A stretch of 64,000 nt of DNA, taken from assembly GCA_037127255.1 (NCBI GenBank), contig JBANSL010000018.1, positions 16,279,175-16,343,174 on the forward strand. The letters are read 5' to 3'. The translations under genes were made by a program, and so were the position numbers. Positions 33,425 to 44,824 of the stretch are shown here, piece after piece. Positions within the stretch are counted from its first letter, which is position 1; each line of letters starts with the position of its first letter. The notes under the pieces were generated by a model. That model was given only the letters and a program-made list of their open reading frames with translations. It did no database searches and had not been told where the DNA came from. Origin of the DNA: Persicaria tinctoria. Taxonomy: Eukaryota; Streptophyta; Magnoliopsida; Caryophyllales; Polygonaceae.

Positions 33425-34888
33425 TCCGTATATGGTAAGTAGATATCTATCTTTACCCAAACTCACAAATAAAAAAAAATTATTAAAACCATCCATATAA
33501 AGCAAAGGCTAAATCTATCTTATATTATCATCAATTTGGTAAATTAAATAACACGTTCTCTTTTGGCATATTTGGTAGAAAGAAGGTAAAATCTTATTCT
33601 CTATTGGCCTATTGGGTAAATGAAATAAATTAATTATTTAATACTTACAAATATATCATCAATTAATCTAGATATATAGGTAATTCAATTAATTATTTTT
33701 TTTGGCAATGATATATGTATGTTGAATTCGATAAACGGGTTATTTTTTTTGTACCATTTGATAACTCGTTCTTTTTTTTTTGATCAATTGATAACTCGTT
33801 CTTTTGTACCATTTGATAACACAATATATTTTTTTTTTATAACAAAGAGTATTTGATAACATGATATTTGCTCCGTAAACATTAAAAAAAAAAGGTACTC
33901 CGTAAACATAAAAAAAAGTACTCCGTAAACGGTTTATTTGATAACACACTATATTTTTTTTATAACTCGTTCAAGTACTCCGTAAACATAAAAAAAAACA
34001 AAAAAAAAAAGTGCTCCATAAACGGTTTATGTATATTCACAATTGATCAGCATTCCGGGTGATGATTTAACTAAAACAAGTCTTTTTTTTTTTTAACCAC
34101 AGACACTTCCCTTTCACCTCCAAGCAGTTCCCTTTAACCTCCAAACCCTAGCTACGTACAATCCACCAGTACATCACCTCCAACCACCGCAATCCACCAC
34201 CACAACTCCTCCTAACACTGCAATCCACCGCCACCGCCACATCGACTTCGACCCCTCAATTCAAACCATCGTCTCCTAATTTACAGTCCTTGCAGTCCAA
34301 CAGAGTGCCGCCCTTGTCATAAGCAACTGTCCGCGAGCAAGGAGGACCGTAGACGGATCATCCTTGTCATCTCCAGTTCGACCCCTCATCATCCTCCCAT
34401 TACGACGAATTGAAAGGTAATTAAGTCAATACCCCCTCATCATCTCCAGTTTTTTCGTTTTCACTTTGTTTCAAGTTGGTGTGGTTGAAAGAGGAAAAAT
34501 TTAATTGTTGTGTGTTGGTTTAGGCTGCGTTTTTCGTTTTAGCATTAGGGGGAAGAATCCATGCACACCTTTCCCCCTAATACAACGATTTTGCTTAGTT
34601 TCTTTAGGCTGCGTTTTGTAAGGAAAGATGGGTAATTGGGTTGTGTTTTTGTTATATGTGATTCTGTCTGTTTGATATTTTATAGATAGAAGCTGTGAGC
34701 GTTGGTCCCACAATTGATTCGGTGTTTATTTAATAGTCCTTTTGCAAATCCTTTCTATATAGTTTTTTTTGTCTTATTGAGGGGAAGGGGTAGTTGCTTT
34801 CATTGACTCAAGCTCATTGTAGCTTTTGTGCATTTGGGGATTATTGCTAATGCAGTGATTTTTTCGAGGTTCTAAGATATCACTATCA
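33425..34888. other. Spacer between the two CACTA genes
   Basis: No gene. 33720-34030 has degenerate repeats of GTACCATTTGATAAC and ACTCCGTAAACATAAAAAAA. 34100-34400 is a C-rich, CCACCGCCAC-type leader that probably forms the 5' UTR or promoter of the TNPA-type gene. Confidence 0.4.
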
Positions 34889-37800
34889 ATGGCTCGAACA
34901 AGGGGTGGACTGCGAACACCAACCACCAGACCGAGGGGTGGCCTGCGAACACCAACCACTAGACCGAGGGATGAACTGCGAACACCAACCACCAGAACAC
35001 CCTTGCAAGAAAACAATCCAGACGTACAACGTGTTTGTGAACGTAGTTATCCGGTGGACCATACCAGGTCTATAAGGTTGCCCAATTCTAGCGTAAGTAG
35101 GCCACATATAGCACCTAATGTGGGGACGTCGACGGAGGTTGCCAATATTCTCAACCAGTCAACTACGGAGGAAAATGGTAATTGGTTATAGTTTTTATGT
35201 ATGTTATGCTTTTGTGGATTGAAATGGGAAATATATCAGATTTATGAGGTATGGGAAAGCCATTTACCTAACTTATTCATATCCATTTTATATAACTTTG
35301 AGATAGGTTTATTTATAGAATAAGGAATTAAGACATAAACAATGATACTGTAAAATTCACATCGTATTCAATGTGTTTACTTCACTTATTCATATCGTAT
35401 TCAATGATACTGTAAAATTTATATAACTTTGAGATAGGTATATTTATAACTTTTACGGACGTATTAACTTACCTTATTCATATCGTAATGAATGATACTG
35501 TAAAATTCATTTTTCAAAAGCATTGCTCCAATGAGGATATGGTATGGTAACTTTATCGTTTCTCTTTGTCCGTATATGGTTATCACTTGTGTTCAATTAG
35601 GTGATATTGCCGAGTTAGTCCATGGTACCCGCCCATTGCAGGAGGGAGTTGACAATGGTGACTCTCGAGACTCTATTGAGGAGGGGGAGGAGGAGGAGGA
35701 GGACATTGACAATGGGGTTTTACCAAGACCAGGTCCTGACTTTGATACTACAGATCCCAGCACAGAGAAGGATCATAGAAATCGAAAAATAATCGAGATT
35801 GTTGGCAATATGTAAGTACTAGTACTTTCATTATCGTATACTTTCTACATGTGTAAAATTTCCTATTTATAGGCTTGTGATAATGTCCCTCGTATCTTTA
35901 TTTCATATGGGCATTACTATATAAACAATATTGTGCAATAAATTCTTCGTATATTTATAGGTTTAAAGACCAAAAGGTTGTCATGAATGAAGCTATTTCA
36001 ATCATGCAAGCTCACTTCAATGGAGCGTGGAGAGGTTGGAAAGAGATTCCCCAGGATGTCAAAGACGAATGGTGGCAGGAGTTTGAGGTACGTATGCTTT
36101 ACCATTATTTTATTTTAAATTTTTAACATTGAAATGGTTTACCATTAGTTCATTTTGATCTGCTTACTGTAATCTAGGCCTATTAGTAAGATTATATGTA
36201 TTTTTTTGTGCCAGTACGAGATAGATGAGCCATTATACAATATTTATCAATCTAATCTACACTGATCATTTAGTGAGTTAATATTTCTGAACCCTTTGCA
36301 ACTCTTATGCATGCAATCACGTTGCCAACCCAAGAATTCATCTCTTCCCATATCTAAGAGCAAAGACACTGCCCTGCACTAGGTTCTAACAAATATGACC
36401 AGGGCTACCAAATATAACATAGTATGTGGGCATTTTTTTCAATAAGTTTAGGTTCATTCAATAAGAAATCAAGATTTTTAAGTTCTTATGTCAGTTGCCC
36501 TGTTACTGGTTCCTCTCTGTGCTAAATATACTTTACTTCTTTCTATTGATTGTGCACTTGTGCAGCTCTGCACAATGCCTTCTAAGCAATTTTTTTAAAT
36601 GTATCATTGTACGTCATGAATCTTTTTATTAAAAAAACAATCAATATTCATTCACTCCAAAACTTCAAGCAAAACTTTTATCTTTTCAAGAAATTAACCT
36701 CTGTGATCATCATATATGCTCATTTGTGAAAATTAATTGAGATACAGTACTAGCAAATGCATATCAGACTCCTTAATTATATTCATAAATCTGGCATAAT
36801 CTTCATGTTAAATAAAACCAAGCCATAAACGTAAGATATGTCTTCTATTCCACAGTAGCATCATTTGCCCTGCATTAAGGTAATAAACTAAGCCTGACCA
36901 AACATAAACTCAAAGCAGCTACCTGACTCAAAGTTGGGATGACATCTTATGAGTAAAAGTGCAAATGAAACCTGAGCTATCCACATATCTTACCTCTAAA
37001 TTAAGTAACCAACTATAAAAGAATCCTATTGAATTAATTAACATTTTTCGGTGGGGTTTGCCTCCCATGCCAATGAATTTTTGTATTGCATTGATTGGAA
37101 AATTAATGTATATATTTCCAATAGCTAATGTACAAACTTTATTAATTTGAGAATGAAACTCTTGTTTTTTTCTATGTGAATGGTTAAAGGAAAACATGAT
37201 AATCTTACATTGTTCCATTTCATATTGTCTATCATTTTGATCTCAGAATTCACAAATGCCTTGCAAAATTAATGTATATATTTCCAGCAGCTCAGAATTC
37301 ACATGATTACCTTACATTGTTCCATTTTCACAGAATCGTTTCTATTGGAATGATGAGGATTCGAACTCAGTCTGGGGTATATGGAAGAACAAGTTACGTG
37401 ACAAAGTTCGACAAGATAATGCCGATGCTAAAAGATATCACCGAAAACCCAAGTATAGGAGTATTGAGAAGTGGGCCATAAGGGAAGAGGAGTTGAAGAA
37501 GGATCCAAAGTATCAAGAAACATGTGCAAGAAACAAGTGCAATCGAGCTTCCATGCCCGCACATGGCGCTGCTATCCATTGTGGAGGGTCTAAGCCAGTG
37601 CTGGAGCGTGTTATCGATTATGTAAGTAAATGGCATTGTTTGTTTATTTTATCTTAATTGTTATTGCACTTTCATTTATATATTCATGAAAGTTAAATTG
37701 ATATGTAGGAGAAAAAGCACAAGAAGAGAATGTCAGCTGAGAAACTATATTCGACAGCATTTCAGAAAGGAACAGGAGAATGGCCCGGCGATGGCCCAAA

Positions 37801-39398
37801 AGTAGTAATGGTATGTCCGATATTCTTATACAAATAACTATTCTCTTACGTACTTAAAGCACACTCACTTGCTTTAAATCCATAGTATATAAGAATACAT
37901 CCTCAGAAAACACTTTCAACTGAATCTTTGAAAAGGCTTGTCCATTAAAAACATTGGGCCAAAATAACTAATCTTCCATATCACTCTCTTACGGTGTTAA
38001 TCATCTAAATCTAAAAAAAATGACTTTCCTGCAGTTAAGCATTTGTTAATCCAACCCTTTTGCTTCAATTTAACTTGATAATGGAGATTAGTAGGAAGGA
38101 TTTATAAGCAAAAACCAAAAAGAATATGAAACAATGATATATACAAGAAGGTGAGCGGCAATTTAAATCGAGACTGATTTCTCCATTTAGCACGTACTTC
38201 AAGTATATCCATATAAATAAGAAGCCAGAATCATTTTAATCAAAGGATAAGATAATAGAAGGAAATATTTAAGAACCTAAAGCGTTGTAATCATCAAATT
38301 GATCCGAGACTGAGTTCTCCTTATTTGAATATTATATCCATTTAAATTACTACTTTTTATATGTTGCCTAGTCTTTATGTAAGGCAAATTGCTAGATTTT
38401 TAAAAGATAGAAAGATGTGATCAGATCTGATATTTATGGGTGTGACTTGGGGCCAACAGAAGAGAGGTAGGAGATTATAACATTAGGGGGGGAATTCTCA
38501 TTGTTGTATTGTCTTTTACGTAAGAGGTAAAGATATATATACAAGTGATAATGGGGTAAGGCCTAAAGAAACTAAGCAAAATTAAATAAAAAACAACCCA
38601 ATATATTTCAGAGCTCATATATAACATTTATATGTTTTTTTTATTATATAGGACAAATTCAAAGAGATGTATGAACCATTGGCACAAGCGAATCCTGAAG
38701 GAGTACCCCAAAAAGAGATTGATAGGATGTGGGCAGAGGCGGCTGGTGGTGGTGGAAACCACAAGGATCATGTTATAGGCTTTGGAGCTCTCTGCTCAAA
38801 AAAGCGTGATTTTCGCAACCCGGCTGATAAGGGCCCATCCGCATCTTCAACAGTTGGTCTGTCTCTTCATGAGTTCGAAGAGTTGAAGACAGCAATTGCG
38901 AATGATGTCAAGCAACAGATTGAAGATAATGTTCGCAAGTCCATGGCCGCCGACTTTGAACAACGCTTGGCCCAACAGAGACAACAAGATTATGAGGTGT
39001 TACGACGCCAACTGATGGAAGAACATGACTTTGCGGGTGGAGCACCAACGATGCAACAACCGGAGTTGGGATCCTTTGTGGCCTTGTTGAATTCGACAAA
39101 TCAGGTATCTACCTCTCCTAATACCGATGGTCAGTTTGCATCAATTCCGACACAAGTGCAATCGTCGTTGTCTTATTCCCCCTCCATGGATGCATCGGTT
39201 GTTGGTAATGCACATGTTACTTCTATCCATGGGGTGGGGTTTGTTGGCTTTAGAGGTCGTGTTGACGGGTTTGCAGGTGCTACTCATGGATTTGATGTCG
39301 GTGCAACCGGTGGGGTTGGAGCTAGTGCTACAACTAGGTTTAGAAGTCCTAGAGGCAGGTCAGGGGAGGTTACTGGTAGGAGTGGTAGCGGTCTATAA
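34889..39398 (+). CDS. TNPA-type CACTA protein (plant Transposase_24/Ptta family)
   Basis: The likely DNA-binding partner of the transposase, which in En/Spm binds subterminal repeats. Exons: 34889-35177, 35601-35811, 35961-36087, 37334-37621, 37709-37810 and 38652-39398. All introns are GT-AG with consistent phase, sum 1764 nt, 587 aa, no internal stop. The N terminus has three tandem copies of a GLRTPTTRPR-type unit, basic and probably DNA- or RNA-contacting. Next is an acidic run (EEGEEEEEDID). The conserved core follows: AHFNGAWRGWKEIPQDVKDE, WWQEFE then NRFYWNDEDS, and WGIWKNKLRDKVR, with C-rich RNKCNRASMPAHGAAIHCGG. EKLYSTAFQKGTGEWPGDGP and a coiled-coil-like Q/E-rich segment (QQIEDNVRKSMAADFEQRLA) come next. 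The tail is glycine-rich and ends SGEVTGRSGSGL. It appears fully functional. Confidence 0.87.
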
Positions 39399-40029
39399 AT
39401 TAACAGGGATATTAGTTTTTGTAATCACTGTCAGTTGGAACTTTCCTTTGTATTTTGCCAAACCTACGTATGTGAACTGATTCTGTACAGATGTTTAAGT
39501 TATGGAAATGAAACTAGTGGTATTGTGTTTTATATTTTATATTGTTGATTTATAGGTGCTTTTATATTTTCAGGGGATTCTTCGTACAAATACGTACCCA
39601 GGCAAACTGTATTAATAAATTTTATATTATTGGGAAAAAAAAATTATTTCCAACGTTACATATAGTTGAAAATTCCAATAGTCGGGAGTTCTAAATATCA
39701 ATCGGGGAATTGGCAATTGGCAACTGGTTGAAAACTAATTCCAATAGCAGCTATCGCTGGAAATTCCAATGGATAAAATGTTGGAAGAGGGAAAAAAGCA
39801 ACCGGTTAAACCGGTTTGAATGGATTATATATTCCAACAATTTCAACTGTTGGTAATTTCCAATAACTACACGTCCTTGGAAATTCCATCGAAAATAAAG
39901 AGTTGGAATCAATTCCAACGGGCTTTTTTCCAACAAGGTGTGTTTGGATGGAATATCCAATAACAGGGTTAAAGTTGTTGGATCTTCCATTGAAAATGAG
40001 CGTGGTTATTGGCTGTGTTTCTAGTAGTG
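39399..40029. repeat. 3' flank and 3' subterminal repeats of the CACTA element
   Basis: After the TNPA-type gene the last ~390 bp are crowded with TTCCAA(C/T) and GTTGGAA words in both orientations, matching the 5' array. The element ends at 40029. Confidence 0.7.
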
Positions 40030-40714
40030 GGTGGCTAATCACCGTCGCCCTTGCCGCTGCACTATAGAGAATCCCCAAATTTGGGGAATATCTAACCTAG
40101 GGTTCCGCCCTCGGCTCCGGGTCGCCAGCGACGACGTTGGCCGATGGAACCGTAGCGGAGTGGCGGGTGGGTGGCCTCCGAACGCCGTCCCCATTGCAAT
40201 GGGGACGAACAGCGCCCATTCCGGAGGGAACACCCTCTCTGGAGAAAGGGTTCGCCGCCGCCACACCTCCTCCTCGCCACTGCATTCGCCACGACACAAA
40301 CCGCAACCAGAGAGAGCGTGGGTAGGGAGATCTTACCTTGCAATCGTCGACGAAGGTGACGGGGTTTCCTCTTCAAGGGTGGATCCTCGCTCTTCCAGAT
40401 CTGAGAACGAAAGTGAAGAAATGGGGGAATGAGGGCATATGTGTGAATTTTGGAATACAATCCCCAACAATACGCAAGAATCTTGGAGGGTGGGGGAGAT
40501 TGCATTTTCGCCTGAAATTCATCTACTCGAATACTCACAATCCCCATCCCAGATCTCCTCACATACACAACCGAACACCAGATTGAGGGGATTCTCTTTT
40601 CCACACAATCCCCTTAATCTATTGGAATACCCTATAATACACTACCGAACACGCGCTTAGGCAGTTCAAGGCGGGAATCTTGATTTTTGATTGTTGTTTT
40701 TCAGAAAACTAATA

Positions 40715-40951
40715 CTACCTCCGTTAATTAAAATTTGACGTTTTACTATTCACGCACGCATTTGTAAGTGTTAAAAACTATATAAAATATTAACTTTTTA
40801 AATATATTTTTTAAATAATATCATAATTATTACTATTAAGTATGAATTTATAAAAACAAATGTAAAAAAAAATTAATATTGTATATAGTTTTTGTCATTC
40901 TAAAAAAACGTGCATGAATAGTAAACGACAAGTTTTAAATAACAGAGGGAG
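40715..40951. mobile_element. Stowaway-like MITE
   Basis: 237 bp with ends CTACCTCCGTTAATT and CTCCCTCTGTTATTT (read inward), flanked by TA on both sides (40713-40714 and 40952-40953). The CTCCCTCCGTT end and TA target are diagnostic of Stowaway (Tc1/mariner). AT-rich interior, non-coding. Confidence 0.88.
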
Positions 40952-41164
40952 TAATAAAAATTAAAGTATGGGATTAAATGAGGTTATATTAATACAGTTT
41001 TTTTTCCCAAAAGTATTTAAAATGGTAAAATGAAATGTACGTTTTAATAAGATGAAGAATAATTTTCAAAAAAATGAGGCAATATTTCCCAGAAGAATTT
41101 TTTGAGCGAAAGATTCGAAAAACGAGAACGAGAAACACAAGATCGACAAAGTAAACAACAGAAG

Positions 41165-41360
41165 CATAGGCAACTTAACTTTTATATATCACATCCCGCA
41201 CACTCAACTTAACTTAACTTCGGAAAATTAAAAGTTAAGTTGCCTATGAAAAAAAAGTTGAGACGCGCGGGATGACAATCTGGCTCGTCTAGTGTCTTTT
41301 CCGCCGAGCCAGATTGCATGTCATTGTGTTTCATAGGCAACTTAACTTTTATATATCACA
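41165..41360. repeat. Direct and inverted repeat cluster
   Basis: CATAGGCAACTTAACTTTTA plus TATATCACA occurs at 41165-41193 and again, identical, at 41332-41360. An inverted copy, AAAAGTTAAGTTGCCTATG, lies at 41230-41248 and can pair with either. GAGCCAGATTG at 41313-41323 and CAATCTGGCTC at 41277-41287 form a second stem. The cluster looks like the remains of a fold-back element. Confidence 0.65.
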
Positions 41361-41400
41361 AAAATCACAAATACATAAAACTATACATACACTTTTTTTA

Positions 41401-41448
41401 GGATAGGGGGCTTCAACCACCCCGAGCCCCCCCGTAGATCCGCCACTG
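41401..41448. mobile_element. Terminal fragment of a CAGTGGCGGATC-type hAT element
   Basis: Read on the minus strand it begins CAGTGGCGGATCTACGGGGG and contains GGGTGGTTGAAGCCCC. These match the ends of the hAT element at 16267-17168 (CAGTGGCGGATCTA, GGGTGGCTGAAGCCCC). No left end was located, so it may be a fragment. Confidence 0.6.
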
Positions 41449-41449
41449 T

Positions 41450-43012
41450 AAGCAACCCTAAATCTAACATGCATGCGAATCAGAAGTACGTACAAGGAAG
41501 GAAGAGAAATCCCCCTATATGGGAAAACCGAAGATCGAAGTCGAATTTGATCTTCTAAACCCTAGATCTCAGAAGGCTAAGGAGAGCGGCTACCTAGAAG
41601 GACGCCGAAGCTCTAACCACCTTCACAGAGACACCAACAGCCGCCGTCGACACCGAGCGCTCTCATACCAAAGGTCAAGAGCTGGAAAACCCAAACCTTA
41701 GAAAACCCTAGCAGAGTGTTTGTGAGGAGAGAGAGGCGAAAGCTGAAGTGAACAAACAGACGAAGGTGAAGATCTTATATATCTAGGTCAAACCCGAACC
41801 TCCCAAAACGCAACGCTTCACTTAAGGCAAGTTCGAGCTTCAGGGGCATGGGCTACCGACTTCAATCTGGCTTCTGAGATCATGGACCAATGTTTGGGCT
41901 ATCAGGCTCAAAGCCTCAAACACCCAATTCCCCCCTTTCATACTTTATACAAATACTATATACTAGTGTAGGTCACATCCCGTGTAGAGAGGATACAATA
42001 ATTTAGATAGATTCCAATAAATCAAAATCATAATAATCTAAATATAAATAATTTTTTCCACCAAAAAATAATATAGATATAAATAAAATTAGTTCGATAC
42101 ATTATATATAATCTAAATATCTTTTATTTAGATTCTCTCAAAATATAAACAAAATTCACATTTATAAGAAAAATGTTTGTTTTTCTAATCTAACATTAAT
42201 TCAATCTCATCTAATTTAATAGATAACTGATTTTTAAAATATTTTTATTAAATATATATGATATATCTATTATGTTAGTTTATTAAAATAGCTATGCACA
42301 TATAGATTGTGGCAACATAATATTTTTATAAATCATTTTAGGCTAAAAAAAAATATAGATATATATAAATAAAATAACAATTATTAAATAATTAATTTTT
42401 ATATAAATAATTTTTTTTCACCAAAAAATAATCTAGGTATAAATAAAAATAGCATTTATCAAATACTACATATTTATCTATTAATATTTTTGGTAAGTAT
42501 GAATATGAAATATTTTTAATTTATGTTTTCGTCAATCAAAAATATATATAGATAGATTGTGACTTATATAACTTTCTATAAATTATGACAAGATATTATT
42601 TTATTAATTTTTATCCCAGAATCAACCACAACGCGCCAGCCACATAGGAATTTTTATCCTAGAATCAACCACAACGCGCCGCATACAGCGATGCGCATCG
42701 ATTTTAGTATATGTATATAGATAGATTATATATTATGCCATTATGCATTAACCCCACTATTATAAGATCAATCTTGTTAGAGGATCAAGCTTAATAAGCT
42801 CATCAATACGACTCAGTCGAGATTAATCATAATAGTGCATCGCATAGGCACAATATATACTATATGATGCGTGTCTAATCATCATTCACACATATATGTA
42901 CATACACATAAAACAATATTACACGCCAACGAAAAAGACTATGAAAGGAAGGCATAACACTACAAACATTATATATCTTGATCAGCTACTGACGTTGGAT
43001 CGACCTGAATAA
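41450..43012. other. Intergenic, AT-rich, no gene seen
   Basis: 41450-41960 is GC-richer, with CTAAACCCTAGA-type words, and resembles an LTR or promoter leader; no domain is visible. 41960-42600 is strongly AT-rich, with repeated AAATAATTTTTTYCACCAAA phrases. 42608-42680 is a tandem duplication with a 43-bp period, sharing AGAATCAACCACAACGCGCC. 42720-43012 is the 3' flank of the next gene. Confidence 0.4.
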
Positions 43013-43636
43013 TTAGACGGCATCAATTCCGGGCGGATTCTCGTATGTATCCTCTTTCTCACGGACATCTTCCTGGAAAAGCTTGTACAAGGTGACCCCA
43101 AGCAAGAAGCTGTAGGCAACAACGGACACGGAAGCTGTGAGGCGAAACGCCCTTTCAGAGAGTTGGAGAAGCTTAAAGACCACGGTGTGGAACAAAGCAA
43201 TCATCAAGCCGATCCCCGTGAGCATGGCCGCCACCGCAACCTCTGGGATCATGTCTTGCAGGGTGTGGGCGGCCGTGAAGGAGAAGGTCGCGACGGTCAG
43301 CAGGTAGAGCAGCGTGCGCATATACTCTTTGGATATAAGCTTGAGGTTGACTAAGGTCGTCACGCTGCCAAAGATGGCCCAAAACATGGCGCAGAGCTTC
43401 CAGAACTCCAGATGCTCGAAGCATCGCTTAAAAGGGGACGGATACTTGGCTGCCCGATTCATTCTTCGGCGAAGCCGGATCAATATGCCCCGACCCGAAT
43501 CGGCGCCACCAGATGGAGGAGGGTCCTCTTGGGATTGATCGGAAATGTTGAATGCCTGGTTCAATGGGCTGGTGAGAGATTCGTCGGGAGAGATAGGTGG
43601 AGGTGGTGGATAAGATTCGGCGGGGGGCAAGGTCAT
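43013..43636 (-). CDS. Four-helix membrane protein of unknown function
   Basis: Single-exon gene, 207 residues, ATG at 43634-43636 (start MTLPPAESYPPPPPISPDES). I do not recognise the family. The first ~60 residues are soluble and proline/serine-rich, followed by a basic stretch (RLRRRMNRAAKYPSPFKR) just before the membrane part. Four hydrophobic helices are visible at about 79-98, 107-126, 132-154 and 164-186, and the last 20 residues are acidic. By the positive-inside rule the N terminus is probably cytosolic. It is GC-rich compared with its surroundings. The 5' flank carries a tandem duplication (43712-44005), and part of that flank recurs at 63321-63480. I found no similarity to DUF679/DMP proteins beyond the helix count. 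Confidence 0.72.
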   Translation of the reverse strand: MTLPPAESYPPPPPISPDESLTSPLNQAFNISDQSQEDPPPSGGADSGRGILIRLRRRMNRAAKYPSPFKRCFEHLEFWKLCAMFWAIFGSVTTLVNLKLISKEYMRTLLYLLTVATFSFTAAHTLQDMIPEVAVAAMLTGIGLMIALFHTVVFKLLQLSERAFRLTASVSVVAYSFLLGVTLYKLFQEDVREKEDTYENPPGIDAV

Positions 43637-43711
43637 GCTTCGATGATCGAACCCGTACCCTAACTTGGAAAAATCGTGGAACGTGAATCAAGTGGAGCGC
43701 TGATTGAATTG

Positions 43712-44005
43712 AGAAGAGCTAGCTAGCTAGGTAAATGATCAAGATCGGTGAATCAATCTGATGTGGAAGAGATGAGGTACTATCGATCGATATATCTAGC
43801 TCAAATTGAATTGCTGGTCGAGATGGAATCAATTAGGGTTCTAGCTGATCGAACTGCATGAGAAGAGCTAGCTAGCTAGCTAGGTACGTAGATGATCAAG
43901 ATCGGTGAATCGATCGATCTGATGTGGAAGGGATGAGCTAAGTACTGATCGATCGATCGATCGATCTAGCTTAATTGAATTGCTTCTCGAGATGGAATCA
44001 ATGGA
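43712..44005. repeat. Tandem duplication in the promoter of the four-helix membrane gene
   Basis: Two units, 43712-43860 and 43861-44005. Both start AGAAGAGCTAGCTAGCTAG and share ATGATCAAGATCGGTGAATC, CTGATGTGGAAG and GAGATGGAATCAAT. They are near-identical apart from different numbers of GATC and GCTA steps, so slippage has acted since the duplication. Confidence 0.8.
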
Positions 44006-44157
44006 GATTGGATTTTTTTTGGAGAAGTTGGGGACGGTTTTTGTAGGAGTGAGACGATGGGACGCGTCGACGCGTCGTCACACGTATTAAACCGCGCTGT
44101 CTCCATTTTTTTTTTTTTTTTTTTTTTTTTGTTGATGGAATCTTTTGAAATAGATCA

Positions 44158-44298
44158 GTAACCAAGTAACTACTAACTAACAACAACCAAGTAACTACTA
44201 ACTAACAACATAGAAACTTCGAATTAATTTATCGCACTACCATAGCATTTACTATCGTTTTACAACGCACTACCATAGCATTTACTATCTTTTTACAA
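44158..44298. repeat. Two short tandem duplications
   Basis: AACCAAGTAACTACTAACTA plus ACAAC is repeated at about 44159-44210. CGCACTACCATAGCATTTAC plus TATCTTTTTACAA is repeated with a 33-bp period (44233-44265 and 44266-44298). Confidence 0.8.
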
Positions 44299-44418
44299 TT
44301 TGATGGATGTTCACATTGATGTATTTGCTGACTGTAATATTATGATTTTCATTGGGCCTGTACAAGATGGGCCAATCCAATTACCCAACCAAACTGCATA
44401 GACAAAATAGAGTATCTC

Positions 44419-44677
44419 TATGAGAGTATACACACATTACTCTATACTCTCCCTCGACAAATTGGTTACAGCTTCAGGGGCAAAAATGTAATTTCCCCTA
44501 GAGCAGTTAGGAGAAACAGAATTATAAATAAGGGTGTTGTGTTAGGCGGGAGTTTAGTTTTTTGGTTGCTGTAACAAACTCTGTGTTCTTGGTTTTGCTA
44601 GAGCTTTTGCTCCATTGTGTTGAATTCCTTCGATTCCACAGATTTTCCACAAATTCTTTTTGTTTCAATTGTCCAAA
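44419..44677 (+). repeat. 5' LTR of the copia element
   Basis: 259 bp, starting TATGAGAGTATACACACATT and ending TTGTCCAAA. A promoter TATAAATA lies at 44523-44530. The downstream LTR at 55923-56181 appears identical. Confidence 0.93.
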
Positions 44678-44690
44678 TGGTATCAGAGCG
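44678..44690 (+). promoter_or_regulatory. Primer binding site of the copia element
   Basis: TGGTATCAGAGCG directly follows the 5' LTR and matches the 3' end complement of plant initiator Met-tRNA, the usual primer of Ty1/copia elements. Confidence 0.85.
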
Positions 44691-44824
44691 TGACGATCTT
44701 CACGCTAATTGATTGATCTGAAGCTGGTCTGGTTGGATATGAAATCGCCAGTTTCATATCTAAGTTCTTCCGCGCAATCAAATTCCCTTTTTCGTTCGAA
44801 ATTGTTCAATCTCTGTGGAGCGAG

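Larger units (their letters stand above)
26320..40029 (+). mobile_element. Near full-length CACTA (En/Spm) transposon, 13.7 kb
   Basis: The 5' end is CACTACGGGAAACACA and the 3' end, read inward, is CACTACTAGAAACACA. They are flanked by the 3-bp duplication GGT (26317-26319 and 40030-40032), exactly the CACTA signature. Subterminal regions are crowded with TTGGAA/TTCCAA words. Inside are three plus-strand genes: a small FDLNY-motif gene (26968-27324), a TNP2-type transposase (29662-33424) and a TNPA-type gene (34889-39398). All parts expected of an autonomous element are present, but the transposase carries one in-frame stop. Confidence 0.93.
25922..40656. mobile_element. PIF/Harbinger-like element split by the 13.7-kb CACTA
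   Basis: The ends are GCGCGTGTTTGGCGG (from 25922) and GCGCGTGTTCGGTAG read inward from 40656. They are flanked by TTA on both sides (25919-25921 and 40657-40659), and TTA is the PIF/Harbinger target. Both arms also share TAGATTAAGGGGAT. Without the CACTA insertion the element is about 1025 bp. Its interior (26100-26319 and 40033-40440) is GC-rich and exon-like, with a possible minus-strand donor CAAG/GTAAGATC near 40340. No transposase was found. The interior may be captured host sequence. Confidence 0.7.

Noticed and set aside
40092..40604. 170-codon minus-strand frame in GC-rich sequence
   Set aside because: No domain, overlapping frames on both strands, and it lies in the PIF-like element; treated as exon-like but not a supported gene.
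43013..43636. DUF679/DMP family assignment for the four-helix protein
   Set aside because: Helix count fits but the family's conserved motifs are not visible.
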